A stretch of 64,000 bases of DNA from an uncultured Aquimarina sp. (GTDB lineage Bacteria; Bacteroidota; Bacteroidia; Flavobacteriales; Flavobacteriaceae), in NCBI GenBank assembly GCA_947502885.1, contig CANNBP010000004.1, positions 310,001-374,000 of the forward strand, given 5' to 3'. The notes beneath the pieces are model-generated. The model worked only from the letters and a program-made list of their open reading frames with translations. It searched no databases and was not told the origin of the DNA. Numbering within the stretch: the stretch's first letter is position 1; each line of letters starts with the position of its first letter. Positions 42,409 to 51,040 of the stretch are shown piece by piece. Position numbers and translations under genes: made by a program.

Positions 42409-44601
42409 ATGAATATTTTACGCTTACCTATTACAAAGTTTCTCTTTTTTGTGATGTTTACAGGAATAGCATTTTCACAAAATCCGAAAATTGATAGCCT
42501 AAAAACAATATTAAAAAATCATAAAACAAACGATACCACCAAAGTGCTTCTTTTGTTTGACCTAGCGTTTTCTCATTTTCAAAAGGATTTGGCACTTACT
42601 AAATCATATCTAGCAGAAACTGAGAGTCTAAGCAATACTTTGAATTATACAAAAGGTAAAGCCAAAACATTGTATTTAAGAGGGATACTTGAAAACAGAA
42701 AATCCAATTTCGCAAAAAGTCTACACTTTTTTAATAAAGCATTAGAGCATTATAAATCCATACAAAACCAACGTGGAATTGCAAATATCTATACCGCTTT
42801 TGGTATAACTAATTATGATTTGTCCCAATACGATGAAGCATTAACTAACTATAAAAAAGCAGCTGAAATATACAAAGTGTTAGACAATAAAAGAGAGCTT
42901 ATAACTTGCTTAATAAATGTTGCAAATGTATACTCAGAACTCGGACATTATGATGATGCTATTTCAAATTATCAAAAAGCTTTGACACAAAGTAGGGCAA
43001 TGGATGATGAAGATGGCGTCTCCTTTGTAAATATTAATTTAGGTGTTGTTTACAAAATGCAAGGAAACTACCCTTTGGCTATAAAAAGTTTTAATGAGAG
43101 TTTGGCTTATAGGAAAAAAAATGGTGACACTTTAGGAATAGCTTCAGTTCTCAATAATTTGGGAGAGGTTTATAAGTCTTTAAAAAAATATGATAAAGCT
43201 CTTGAGCATCATAAAGAATCATTAGGATATGCTTTACAAAAGAAAAATAAGAGTCTGGTAGCAACCATTAATAATAGTATTGGTAATATATACTTACATA
43301 AAAAAGAGTATCAAAAAGCCCTCAGGTATTATCGCATTACTCTTAAAACAAGTCAGGAAATTAATAATTTGAAGTTAGCCTCAATATGTTTGAGAAATAT
43401 CGGAGAAATTAACTCACTATGCAACAAGCCTTTAATTGCTCGTAAAAGTTTTATCGAAGCCAAAGATATTAGTCAAAAAATAAATAGTAAAAGTGTGCTA
43501 TCTGTTAGTCTATTGGGGATTGCCAAAACTTTTTTACAAGAAAAACAATACCAAAAAGCACTATCATATCTAAACGAAGGAAAACGTATTGCAGAAGAAC
43601 TAGGTTTATTAGAAGAACAAAAAAAAGCTGCCGAGTTACTCTATATCGTTTATAAAAATACTGAAGAACATGAAAAAGCATTAGAAAGTCATGAGAAATT
43701 CAAGCTTCTAAATGATAGTATTTTTAACAAAGAAAACATTGAAAAAATCACCGCGCTTGAATATGAATACAAATACAAACAAGTATTGGACTCTGCTAGT
43801 ATCAGAGAATTAAAACTTACAAAAACAGTACTTACAACTTCACAAAATTTAAAAAAATCGCAACAAAGTTATTTATTAGCTATTATTGGTGTGTTGCTTA
43901 TTTCTATTGTATTAGGGACAGTTATTTTTTATCAAAAATTTAGGAATATTAAGACCCGAACAAAAAGTATTATCCTAGAACAAAAATTATTGCGCACGCA
44001 AATGACGCCTCATTTTATATTTAATGCATTGTCTGTATTACAAGGTATGATTTTGAATAAAGAGAATAAAAAGTCAGTATCTTATCTTACAAAATTTTCA
44101 AAACTACTGCGCATTACATTAGAAAATTCACGGGATAAGATGGTGCTACTTGAACAAGAATTAATTGGGATAAGAAAATATTTAGAGCTTCAAAATTTAG
44201 AGGCAGACTTAGCATACCAATATACCATTCTGGTTGATGACACAGTTGATACCTCTCTATTTCAGATTCCTCCAATGCTTATTCAGCCTTTTATAGAAAA
44301 CTCAATAGAACACGGTTTTGAAAACAAAAAAGGTAATAGAAAAATAGATATTAAAATTAAGTTCGTAAATAACTCATTAATTTGTACCATAGCAGATAAT
44401 GGAGTGGGCGTTAACGCTAAAAAAATCGCAAAAAGTAGTGTTAAAAAATCTTTAGCAACAACTATCACCACAGAGCGTTTAGAGCTACTGTCAAAGCATT
44501 TTAAAAGTAGTGGAAATATAAAGATTGAAGATAGAGCAACTTATAACCAACAAGGAACTATTGTAACGTTAACTATTCCTCATAAAAAAGACGTGGTATA
44601 A
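42409..44601 (+). CDS. TPR-containing LytS-type sensor histidine kinase
   Basis: A 730-aa protein. Signal sequence ending IAFSQ. About eight tetratricopeptide repeats lie at residues about 65-430 (ANIYTAFGITNYDLSQYDEA, ANVYSELGHYDDAISNYQKA, GEVYKSLKKYDKALEHHKES). A transmembrane helix lies at about 486-508 (YLLAIIGVLLISIVLGTVIF). The kinase domain is of the His_kinase (LytS/YehU) class, with the phospho-His in QMTPHFIFNALSVLQ (about H539), then PPMLIQPFIENSIEHGF and DNGVGVN. Such kinases usually pair with a LytTR regulator, but none lies beside it. The periplasmic TPRs would sense a protein or peptide. Confidence 0.9.
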   Translation: MNILRLPITKFLFFVMFTGIAFSQNPKIDSLKTILKNHKTNDTTKVLLLFDLAFSHFQKDLALTKSYLAETESLSNTLNYTKGKAKTLYLRGILENRKSNFAKSLHFFNKALEHYKSIQNQRGIANIYTAFGITNYDLSQYDEALTNYKKAAEIYKVLDNKRELITCLINVANVYSELGHYDDAISNYQKALTQSRAMDDEDGVSFVNINLGVVYKMQGNYPLAIKSFNESLAYRKKNGDTLGIASVLNNLGEVYKSLKKYDKALEHHKESLGYALQKKNKSLVATINNSIGNIYLHKKEYQKALRYYRITLKTSQEINNLKLASICLRNIGEINSLCNKPLIARKSFIEAKDISQKINSKSVLSVSLLGIAKTFLQEKQYQKALSYLNEGKRIAEELGLLEEQKKAAELLYIVYKNTEEHEKALESHEKFKLLNDSIFNKENIEKITALEYEYKYKQVLDSASIRELKLTKTVLTTSQNLKKSQQSYLLAIIGVLLISIVLGTVIFYQKFRNIKTRTKSIILEQKLLRTQMTPHFIFNALSVLQGMILNKENKKSVSYLTKFSKLLRITLENSRDKMVLLEQELIGIRKYLELQNLEADLAYQYTILVDDTVDTSLFQIPPMLIQPFIENSIEHGFENKKGNRKIDIKIKFVNNSLICTIADNGVGVNAKKIAKSSVKKSLATTITTERLELLSKHFKSSGNIKIEDRATYNQQGTIVTLTIPHKKDVV

Positions 44602-44716
44602 AACCAAGATAAAAGTAATCTGGGAGTTTAGGTTTTAAATCATCATTCTTCAAAAGAGCCAACAAGCATTTAAAAGCCATCATATGACAATGACAAATAT
44701 ATAATCGTTGTTGCAA
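44593..44716 (+). repeat. Solo element resembling the gamma-family cassette junctions
   Basis: Begins inside the kinase stop region with GTGGTATAAAAC, continues GTAATCTGGGAGTTTAGGTTT (compare GATAATGCGGAGTTTAGGTTT in the element at 26103), and ends ACAAATATATAATCGTTGTTGC, like the beta right ends (ACACATATATTAAACGTTGTG). Hairpin pairing is weak. It may be a solitary diverged element 14 kb from the array. Confidence 0.35.
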
Positions 44717-44823
44717 TGTAAATCTTTACCTAACATTAATGCTAGAAAGAGGAACAAAAAAACATCATTATAAATGGCTTGGATAAAAATGATAACAAAT
44801 ATGAAGAAGAGATTTAAAAAGTC

Positions 44824-45015
44824 TTGAAAGAATTAACCAAGAATAGCATTATTTTAACTCAAGAAAAGTTGATTGCGTATAATAATATTGGGCAGGATTG
44901 TGGTCGTTTAGTATTTTTAAGCAGACTATGTTTTGATACAGGTTATATTTTAGAAGACAAGGTATGGACTTATTTAGACAAATCAACTTTCAAAGCATTA
45001 ATTACCCGAAATTAA
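44824..45015 (+). CDS. Possible short protein or gene remnant (63 aa)
   Basis: A TTG-started frame with KELTKNSIILTQEKLIAYNN, then IGQDCGRLVFLSRLCFDTGY. No signal, membrane segment or known motif. It lies after the solo junction-like element and before the DUF3995 gene. It could be the 3' part of a larger decayed gene. Weak support. Confidence 0.25.
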   Translation: MKELTKNSIILTQEKLIAYNNIGQDCGRLVFLSRLCFDTGYILEDKVWTYLDKSTFKALITRN

Positions 45016-45087
45016 TAGCTACTTCTACTATATTAGTAGAATTTTGTTATAAATAAAAAATTGTACAAATTTAAAAACCATTAATAC

Positions 45088-45525
45088 ATGATAGCTATGA
45101 TTTTACCTCTATTTTTATTCTTAATTTTCACAATTCTTGGCGGATTTCATTTTTATTGGCTTTTTGGAGGTATTTGGGGAGTAAAAAAAGTAATTCCAAC
45201 AAAAAGTAATGAGTTAAGTCCTTTACATATTCCTAAATTAGCAACTTTGATTGTAGGCCTTGTATTAGTTCTATTTGGATTGATTTATCTTATTAAATCT
45301 GGATTTGTAAATATTCAACTTCCTAGTTGGGTTACAACTTATGGATATTGGTTGATTCCTTCTATTTTTATTCTACGTGCCATTGGAGAATTTAATTATG
45401 TTGGCTTTTTCAAAAAAATAAATGATACCGAATTCGCGAAAGCAGATTCGAAAATATTTTCTCCGCTTTGTTTAGCCATTGGACTAATCGGAATATTGGT
45501 TCAATTGACTAGTAGTACTTTGTAA
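45088..45525 (+). CDS. DUF3995-like integral membrane protein
   Basis: A 145-aa protein with four transmembrane helices: the N-terminal LPLFLFLIFTILGGFHFYWL, then LATLIVGLVLVLFGLIYLI, then YGYWLIPSIFILRAIGEFNY, then SPLCLAIGLIGILVQLTSS. The GGFHFYWLFGGIWGVKKVIP and FILRAIGEFNYVGFF motifs match DUF3995 proteins, small four-helix membrane proteins of unknown role. Length is typical. No obvious operon partner. Confidence 0.8.
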   Translation: MIAMILPLFLFLIFTILGGFHFYWLFGGIWGVKKVIPTKSNELSPLHIPKLATLIVGLVLVLFGLIYLIKSGFVNIQLPSWVTTYGYWLIPSIFILRAIGEFNYVGFFKKINDTEFAKADSKIFSPLCLAIGLIGILVQLTSSTL

Positions 45526-45608
45526 ACATGAATAAATTATAATATATTTTTAAAATAAACCACTTACCCCAATCATGTATATTAACAGATACTACAAAAC
45601 AAAAAATA

Positions 45609-46004
45609 ATGAACACCTCCATAGATAAACTAACCAAAAAATTTACAGAACTAATAAAAAACATACTGTTATCTCTTGATTTGAATACAATTGATGACAT
45701 ATTAGACTCTAGAGATTCTGATGTTTTTTCGAACCTGTGGATGCAAGCTTGGCAAAAAGTAGAAGATAAAAATCTAACCATAGATTCGCAACGAGAAGAA
45801 ATATTCAAACTGGTTTTCTCAAAAACCGAATCATCTGACTTAGCCGCTTATATAACAGAGGATTTTGAATTAATCTCTAAGTACTTATATGAAGAGGATA
45901 ATAATTGGGTGAGTAATCTATATGGAACCTATTTTGATCATAAAATACCATGCGGAGAACTTAAAAACAAAGAAATAAAATTAGCCGAAATGATAAACAA
46001 ATAA
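45609..46004 (+). CDS. Hypothetical protein (131 aa)
   Basis: A soluble acidic helical protein (MNTSIDKLTKKFTELIKNIL at the start, GELKNKEIKLAEMINK at the end). No motif is recognised. One of a set of small, single plus-strand genes with spacers of about 70-160 bp (45.1-47.9 kb), each probably with its own promoter. Function unknown. Confidence 0.55.
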   Translation: MNTSIDKLTKKFTELIKNILLSLDLNTIDDILDSRDSDVFSNLWMQAWQKVEDKNLTIDSQREEIFKLVFSKTESSDLAAYITEDFELISKYLYEEDNNWVSNLYGTYFDHKIPCGELKNKEIKLAEMINK

Positions 46005-46166
46005 GGTGTAAGAAATAATTTGAATAAAGGTTAAAAACGAGAGGTACATAATCGAAAAAAATGTATTAATAGAGGTACTGCCCTACTCTAGATGATATCA
46101 AAATGAGAGAATATAGATTTAGTATAAAAGTAAAACATTAACATTATTAAACAGTACATATAAATT

Positions 46167-46664
46167 ATGAAACTAGATACTGAAACTGTTAGCCTAATTC
46201 ACGATGAATTTGGTAAAGAAGAATTCTCAATTGCCAATGCATCTTATAATTTAACTGAAGTAGAACAAGATTTATGGGAGTTTACCATATGTTTTGAAAC
46301 TGAAGAATCTATAATCAGAGTTCCACAACTAGAAGAAGCAATATCAGATCCTAAACCTCATTTTGAAGCTACAGCATTATTAAATGCATCTTCTATAGAG
46401 CTTTTTGACGGCAAGGTAATCGAACAAACCGAATCTTGGGACTATGATCGCGAAGAAAATCTATCAAATGTTTATTATTTTGAACATGCAAATCTTGAAA
46501 ATTTAAAAGTTGAAATATTAAAATATACAGACGAGTTTATCAAAGTCCTAGTTTCTGGACGAACTTTAATAAATGGATCTAACGGAAATAATCCAGATGC
46601 AACTATTGAAACAACTCCGCTCACATTAAAAAAAGACAAAACTCTAGAAAGAAGTGTTGAATAG
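46167..46664 (+). CDS. Hypothetical protein (165 aa)
   Basis: A soluble acidic protein of mainly beta character (FSIANASYNLTEVEQDLWEF, then TICFETEESIIRVPQLEEAI), with a middle strand set (ENLKVEILKYTDEFIKVLVS) and a short polar tail. No family is recognised. The preceding 160 bp (46005-46166) show only a vague resemblance to the array junctions. Confidence 0.55.
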   Translation: MKLDTETVSLIHDEFGKEEFSIANASYNLTEVEQDLWEFTICFETEESIIRVPQLEEAISDPKPHFEATALLNASSIELFDGKVIEQTESWDYDREENLSNVYYFEHANLENLKVEILKYTDEFIKVLVSGRTLINGSNGNNPDATIETTPLTLKKDKTLERSVE

Positions 46665-46727
46665 ATGTGTTATGTTCTAATCTATTAAAACCACATTTCA
46701 TTTAAACTATTAACACAAATCATATTA

Positions 46728-47276
46728 ATGAAGATAATTGGAACTAAAGAAAATAACGTGAATTTTGTTTTGTATACATCTTTTAACCCTAAGTTGTTTC
46801 TACCAATTGGCAACTATGTAAACTGGAAATTACAAAATAATTGGGATGACTATAATGAGTTGTTTCATTCTCTAAACTATATAGAAAATTTAAAGCAGAC
46901 CGAAGGGATTTGGTTCGAAATACATACAATAGAAAAAAATAATGAAATTAAGGGTGTATTAACAATTGTAGGAGGTCATATAAATCAACTTGAAGTTGAT
47001 GATAATATAGAAAACAAAAACACCATACTTCTTAAATATTTTCACATTATTGAAAAAGGAAAAAGCTATGGAAGTTATTGGTTAAACTCTGTTATTATAC
47101 CTTACTATTTTAATAAAGGGATTGAGAAAATTTATATAAATAGTAGTCATCCCCAATCATTCAATTTTTACAATAAAATAGGAAACGAAATTAAAACCTT
47201 TACCAAAAAGAGCGATAATCATCTTTATGAAAGAGTATGTAAAACTTTTTTGGTTTCAGCGAACTCAGAAACCTAA
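46728..47276 (+). CDS. GNAT-like acetyltransferase, divergent
   Basis: A 182-aa protein. It lacks a textbook Q/RxxGxG loop, but the stretch LKYFHIIEKGKSYGSYWLNS, then VIIPYYFNKGIEKIYINSSH, then PQSFNFYNKIGNEI has the order of GNAT motifs A and B (KGKSYGSYW in place of the usual acetyl-CoA loop). The N-terminal part (LPIGNYVNWKLQNNWDDYNE) is unusual. Function and substrate unknown. The assignment rests on the motif order only. Confidence 0.5.
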   Translation: MKIIGTKENNVNFVLYTSFNPKLFLPIGNYVNWKLQNNWDDYNELFHSLNYIENLKQTEGIWFEIHTIEKNNEIKGVLTIVGGHINQLEVDDNIENKNTILLKYFHIIEKGKSYGSYWLNSVIIPYYFNKGIEKIYINSSHPQSFNFYNKIGNEIKTFTKKSDNHLYERVCKTFLVSANSET

Positions 47277-47401
47277 AAACTGGCAATAAAATTTTGATCA
47301 ATCACCCTGTTTTCGTATTTTTTTACAAACTCCACTAAATAACTAACTTTACCCTGTATATCAATTATTTATAATTTGAATAAAAATACCTATTAAAATA
47401 A

Positions 47402-47908
47402 ATGAATCTAACATTTACACAAATCAACCCAAAAGATAAGAATGAAGTTCTAACCATGTTCAAAGAAGCCGCTGAAAAAATAGCGAAGATGAAAATTGAT
47501 CACTGGCAATACTGGAAAAACCCTCCCGTAGAAAAAATAAAATGGGTTGAAGAGGGAATAAAAAATAATGAATTTTTTTCTATCAAAGATCCTGAAGAAA
47601 AAACTTTAGGAATGGTAAGAATCCTAAACGAAGACCTGTTATACTGGGGTAAGCAAGAAGAAAAAGCAGTATACATACATTCATTAGTTATTAAAGAAAA
47701 ATTTGAAGGAAAAGGCTTTGGAAAAATAGTACTTCAAAAAATTGAAAATGATGCCATTAAGGATGGTTGTGCATACTTGAGACTTGATGCAGATTCGAAA
47801 AACCAAAAACTCTGTGGTTATTATGAAAGAAATGGTTTTATAAAGGTAGGCACTAAACAATTACCTCTTTCTAAAAATAACCTTTATCAAAAAAAACTGG
47901 TTAAATAA
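47402..47908 (+). CDS. GNAT-family N-acetyltransferase
   Basis: A 168-aa protein. The acetyl-CoA-binding motif is clear: VYIHSLVIKEKFEGKGFGKI, then VLQKIENDAIKDGCAYLRLD (about residues 90-130), followed by LCGYYERNGFIKVGTKQLPL. The N-terminus contains a WQYWKNPPVEKIKWVEEGI segment common in small bacterial acetyltransferases of this type. Cytosolic. The acceptor is unknown. Confidence 0.85.
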   Translation: MNLTFTQINPKDKNEVLTMFKEAAEKIAKMKIDHWQYWKNPPVEKIKWVEEGIKNNEFFSIKDPEEKTLGMVRILNEDLLYWGKQEEKAVYIHSLVIKEKFEGKGFGKIVLQKIENDAIKDGCAYLRLDADSKNQKLCGYYERNGFIKVGTKQLPLSKNNLYQKKLVK

Positions 47909-47961
47909 ATGGGATTATCTAGAGTTGGTTATAATACTCTTAGGTTTACAAAAAGAAAACA

Positions 47962-49002
47962 TTACACTTCTCTATTTTGCACCAAATCCTGCATTCCAAA
48001 ATGAGCAATAGCCTTTTGTTTTAGTGGATTAGCACTCCATTCTTTCCATTTGTTTGTATAAGGGCTATATCCACATTTTAATGGTTTTGAGTACACATCA
48101 TTTGGATCTTCTCTGTATGCTCTGCAATCTGTACAGATATACCTAAACTCACAATCTTTGCAAACAGCGATTTGATCTTTGGACGTATTCCAATATTTCT
48201 TAAAGTCCTTGCTCTTAATAGTTTCTTGAAGCTTAGTATCTTTTATATTACCAAAACTTTGGGGCATACTTGGACAGTTTTTTATAGTACCATCGATATC
48301 TATGGTAATTTTACCTTTAAGACATGAATTATGATTTCTCGCGTCGTTTATAAATAATTGAGAGCAATTAAAAAATGACTTATTCACTTTTCCACATGAT
48401 TTAATCATATCAAAAGCAAAAGGTATGGACCTAATACTAAGTTTTGAATGTCTATAATCTTCAAATCTTGTATGCGTTGCTATATAAAAATTTAAATAAA
48501 AAGTACTTCTTGAAAAAATAGCTTTGATATCTTCGGCATTATCATATTTCATTATCAAGTCAACAGTATTAAACTCATATTTAAAAAGTAACTCTTTTAT
48601 TTTCTTTAAATCTTTAGGCGTTACTAATTTTGGAATTCGAATTTCTAAATCAAAAATTAATACCTCATTTAGTTGGCCAAGTGTTTTTTCAAAGTCATGT
48701 AGTTTATCTAATATAATGATCGCATTATTCGAATTTCGCAATGCACTATTAGCAGAGATATCATCTTGTTTGGGTAGTTTTTCTGATAACATCAACACCT
48801 TCTCTCTCAAAAAGTAATTCATACATTTTTGCTCAACTTGAGTTAAGTTTTCAAAGTCAACTCTTTTATCAATATTTCTCTTTAAAAGGTCGCAAACATC
48901 TGTTTCTAACCAGATATGAAACTCTTTTAAAGTGTCAACCAAAATTCCTCTATGCTTGCCAAAAAAAATATTGAATCTATGATTTACAATTAAAAATGAC
49001 AT
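47962..49002 (-). CDS. gwsS: Grasp-with-SPASM system SPASM-domain peptide maturase
   Basis: A 346-aa protein. No radical-SAM CxxxCxxC motif is present. The C-terminal third is a SPASM domain with the cysteines NHNSCLKGKITIDIDG, IKNCPSM, CKDCEFRYICTDC and LKCGYSP, which would bind an auxiliary iron-sulfur cluster. This radical-SAM-less SPASM architecture is the hallmark of the GwsS protein of grasp-with-SPASM RiPP systems. Downstream of the ATP-grasp gene on the same strand (138 bp gap) and of the precursor gene at 50142-50318. Inferred role: a partner of the ATP-grasp enzyme in cyclising the precursor. Confidence 0.85.
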   Translation of the reverse strand: MSFLIVNHRFNIFFGKHRGILVDTLKEFHIWLETDVCDLLKRNIDKRVDFENLTQVEQKCMNYFLREKVLMLSEKLPKQDDISANSALRNSNNAIIILDKLHDFEKTLGQLNEVLIFDLEIRIPKLVTPKDLKKIKELLFKYEFNTVDLIMKYDNAEDIKAIFSRSTFYLNFYIATHTRFEDYRHSKLSIRSIPFAFDMIKSCGKVNKSFFNCSQLFINDARNHNSCLKGKITIDIDGTIKNCPSMPQSFGNIKDTKLQETIKSKDFKKYWNTSKDQIAVCKDCEFRYICTDCRAYREDPNDVYSKPLKCGYSPYTNKWKEWSANPLKQKAIAHFGMQDLVQNREV

Positions 49003-49140
49003 ATCGAACTTATTGATTTATATAATTTAATAGTTATCAAACTTTTGGTTTGATATATCTCAGATTTTCGAAGTACTCCTTTGTTTTTTTTTGATTTACT
49101 CTCTCTTACTTTATAGATATTCTTTTCTATAACATGTAAA

Positions 49141-50064
49141 CTATTCTCTTTTAAACACATGACAAAGATCTTTTGTGATATTATATGAACATTCTCTAAT
49201 TAAACTTATAAAGTTACCTGTTGGATTAGATTCTAAAAAATACACTATATCCTTATTAAAAAGAAGATCAAAAACAGCCGTTTTCAAATTGAATTCTTCT
49301 GCGAACTTATAAAGCTTTCTTTGCAAACTGGTTTCAAGCTCATATCTCTCAAAATGATATTGCTGATTTAACCTATAATCTGTTTGCCCTGTATTATCCA
49401 ATACAATTTTTCCTGCAAAAAAAGAACCATTAAAGAAAAGTACTCTTACTTCAAAATCAAAAGGGATTTTTTCTTGAATCATAAATGGGTATTTCAAAAA
49501 GTAATTGGTTGTATTAAAATCTACGTTTTCTAACTTTTCGCAATAAGATTTTATACTCTTCTTAGAAAAAGTGGCGAGAATTGGTTTAACAATATAATTA
49601 TCAACACAGGTTAATGATTCTAACTCACTATAATCAGAACACACCAAATAATTTGGCACATTTAGTTTTAAACTTGCAGCAACTCTGTATTGAGTAAGTT
49701 TGTCTATATCATCTTTGTAATACCCAAATTTTATTTTAGGAGTCAGGAGTGTAATTACATAATTAAATGTTGCTGTTAATTCTTGTGTTTTATAGTACAA
49801 CGTATTGCTATCAAAACCTTCTCTATTTTCTAACAGTAATTTTGATACTAATGAAATATTTGATTTCCAAACAATAACATCTTTAAACTCATCACAATCA
49901 TATCCATTAACATATACTTTTTCATTTTTGATTGATATACTACCAGAATGCCCCAAAATAAATTCATCAACATTGAATCTAATAAATGATATCTCATTAT
50001 TCAACAAAAAAGTACATATCTGTTGTATCGTAAAATTAAAAGATGTGGTAATAATTAAAACCAT
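49141..50064 (-). CDS. gwsG: Grasp-with-SPASM system ATP-grasp peptide maturase
   Basis: A 307-aa ATP-grasp ligase. Motifs: YIVKPILATFSK (ATP-binding lysine strand, about residue 165), FMIQEKIPFDFEVRVLFFNG (hinge region), and the metal-binding end AVFDLLFNKDIVYFLESNPTGNF (E-x-N, about 272-292). It belongs to the graspetide-type enzymes that couple ATP hydrolysis to macrolactam or macrolactone formation between Asp/Glu carboxylates and Lys/Ser/Thr of a precursor peptide. It lies 77 bp downstream of a 58-aa precursor gene and upstream of the SPASM partner. Confidence 0.88.
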   Translation of the reverse strand: MVLIITTSFNFTIQQICTFLLNNEISFIRFNVDEFILGHSGSISIKNEKVYVNGYDCDEFKDVIVWKSNISLVSKLLLENREGFDSNTLYYKTQELTATFNYVITLLTPKIKFGYYKDDIDKLTQYRVAASLKLNVPNYLVCSDYSELESLTCVDNYIVKPILATFSKKSIKSYCEKLENVDFNTTNYFLKYPFMIQEKIPFDFEVRVLFFNGSFFAGKIVLDNTGQTDYRLNQQYHFERYELETSLQRKLYKFAEEFNLKTAVFDLLFNKDIVYFLESNPTGNFISLIRECSYNITKDLCHVFKRE

Positions 50065-50093
50065 ATATACTAATCGGTTACAAGCTATTTTTC

Positions 50094-50132
50094 AAGTAAA
50101 TGTGGTATTAAGCATGTATACCACATTTACTT
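50094..50132 (-). promoter_or_regulatory. 15-bp perfect hairpin between RiPP precursor and maturase genes
   Basis: Arms AAGTAAATGTGGTAT (50094-50108) and ATACCACATTTACTT (50118-50132) pair without mismatch around a 9-nt loop. It sits in the 77-bp gap after the precursor stop. It lacks a long U-run on the minus strand, so it is probably an attenuator or mRNA stabiliser that keeps precursor expression above maturase expression rather than a full terminator. Confidence 0.65.
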
Positions 50133-50141
50133 TTACAAAAA

Positions 50142-50318
50142 TTAATCTACGTAAACATCACAAATTACTTGCCCGTCTTCAAACTCCCAATCCTCTAGAG
50201 TCGTACCATATCTTTCTGTTTTACCCACTACTTTGTGTGTATCATTAGCATCTTGTCCTCCTATGATTGATTTTAATGAAGGCATTTCAAATTCTTTAAA
50301 TTCTTTTAAACTTATCAT
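50142..50318 (-). CDS. Grasp-with-SPASM RiPP precursor peptide (58 aa)
   Basis: A short gene with ATG at 50318. The leader MISLKEFKEFEMPSLKSIIG is followed by G-G-Q at about residues 20-22, the double-glycine cut site of Bacteroidota RiPP leaders. The core of about 37 residues is rich in possible crosslink partners: Asp/Glu (GQDAND, LEDWEFEDGQ, CDVYVD) and Lys/Thr (THKVVGKTERYGTT). It contains one cysteine. It directly precedes the ATP-grasp and SPASM maturase genes on the same strand. No C39-peptidase transporter is visible nearby, so export and leader removal would need genes elsewhere. Confidence 0.85.
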   Translation of the reverse strand: MISLKEFKEFEMPSLKSIIGGQDANDTHKVVGKTERYGTTLEDWEFEDGQVICDVYVD

Positions 50319-50628
50319 AATTATAAAATCTAATATCGTTACCTACTCTATTATAGCTTTTCGGTTTCCGCTTTTTTAACGAATCGATTCGCAGATACGA
50401 GTATCTAAAATGTATTTTGTTACCCTAACGACTTATTTTTTATTTAATCTACTAATTACCATCTATTTAGGAATTAACAAGAGTTTGAATCACCGATAAA
50501 ACAAAGAATAATAATCTTGAAAAAGCATCATTGACCTAAGCTTACAATTGATTCAAGAAGTGCAATACCTTTATTATCTTATGTTTAAAAAGAGTATTTT
50601 TTTTGAATTGTAATTTTTATTCTATTTT

Positions 50629-50956
50629 TTGTTAGCTGTAACAAAAAATAGAATAAAATCTTTGAAGACAACTATATTACTTAGTACCCTTTTTTGCTCG
50701 GTACTTTTTGCTTGTCAAAAACATAATGATGAACGATATATTTTCTTTTTACATAACCGATTTATTGAATTGCATGAGTTAAGTGAGAAACATCCCGAGT
50801 ACGGAAGAACGAAAAAGAAATTCGACATGCGCAATTCCTCATTTTAAAGAAATAGAATTAAATCCTGGAATGCAGCATGGTTTTTTATTCAAACCTTTAA
50901 AATCCTGGATTAATCCAACAATAAAATGGGCGAATAATAACTATACTATAAACTAA
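50629..50956 (+). pseudogene. Lipoprotein alpha/beta-hydrolase-like gene with internal deletion
   Basis: The N-terminal part reads a lipoprotein signal (STLFCSVLFAC) and then ERYIFFLHNRFIELHELSEK, HPEYGRT, a pattern I associate with small alpha/beta-hydrolase-like Bacteroidota proteins. The frame then turns into unrelated residues and stops at 50847. In another frame the sequence resumes FKEIELNPGMQHGFLFKPLK, then SWINPTIKWANNNY, to a stop at 50956, which looks like the C-terminal end of the same protein. About 100 middle residues, including any catalytic centre, are gone. The start is TTG (50629 or 50662). Confidence 0.55.
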
Positions 50957-51040
50957 ACAAGCATCTACTTGAAGAAAAAACATCTTTATTGCAAATCAAA
51001 TACTCACCTCATAAATCTAGATGATAGATAAAAAATCAAT

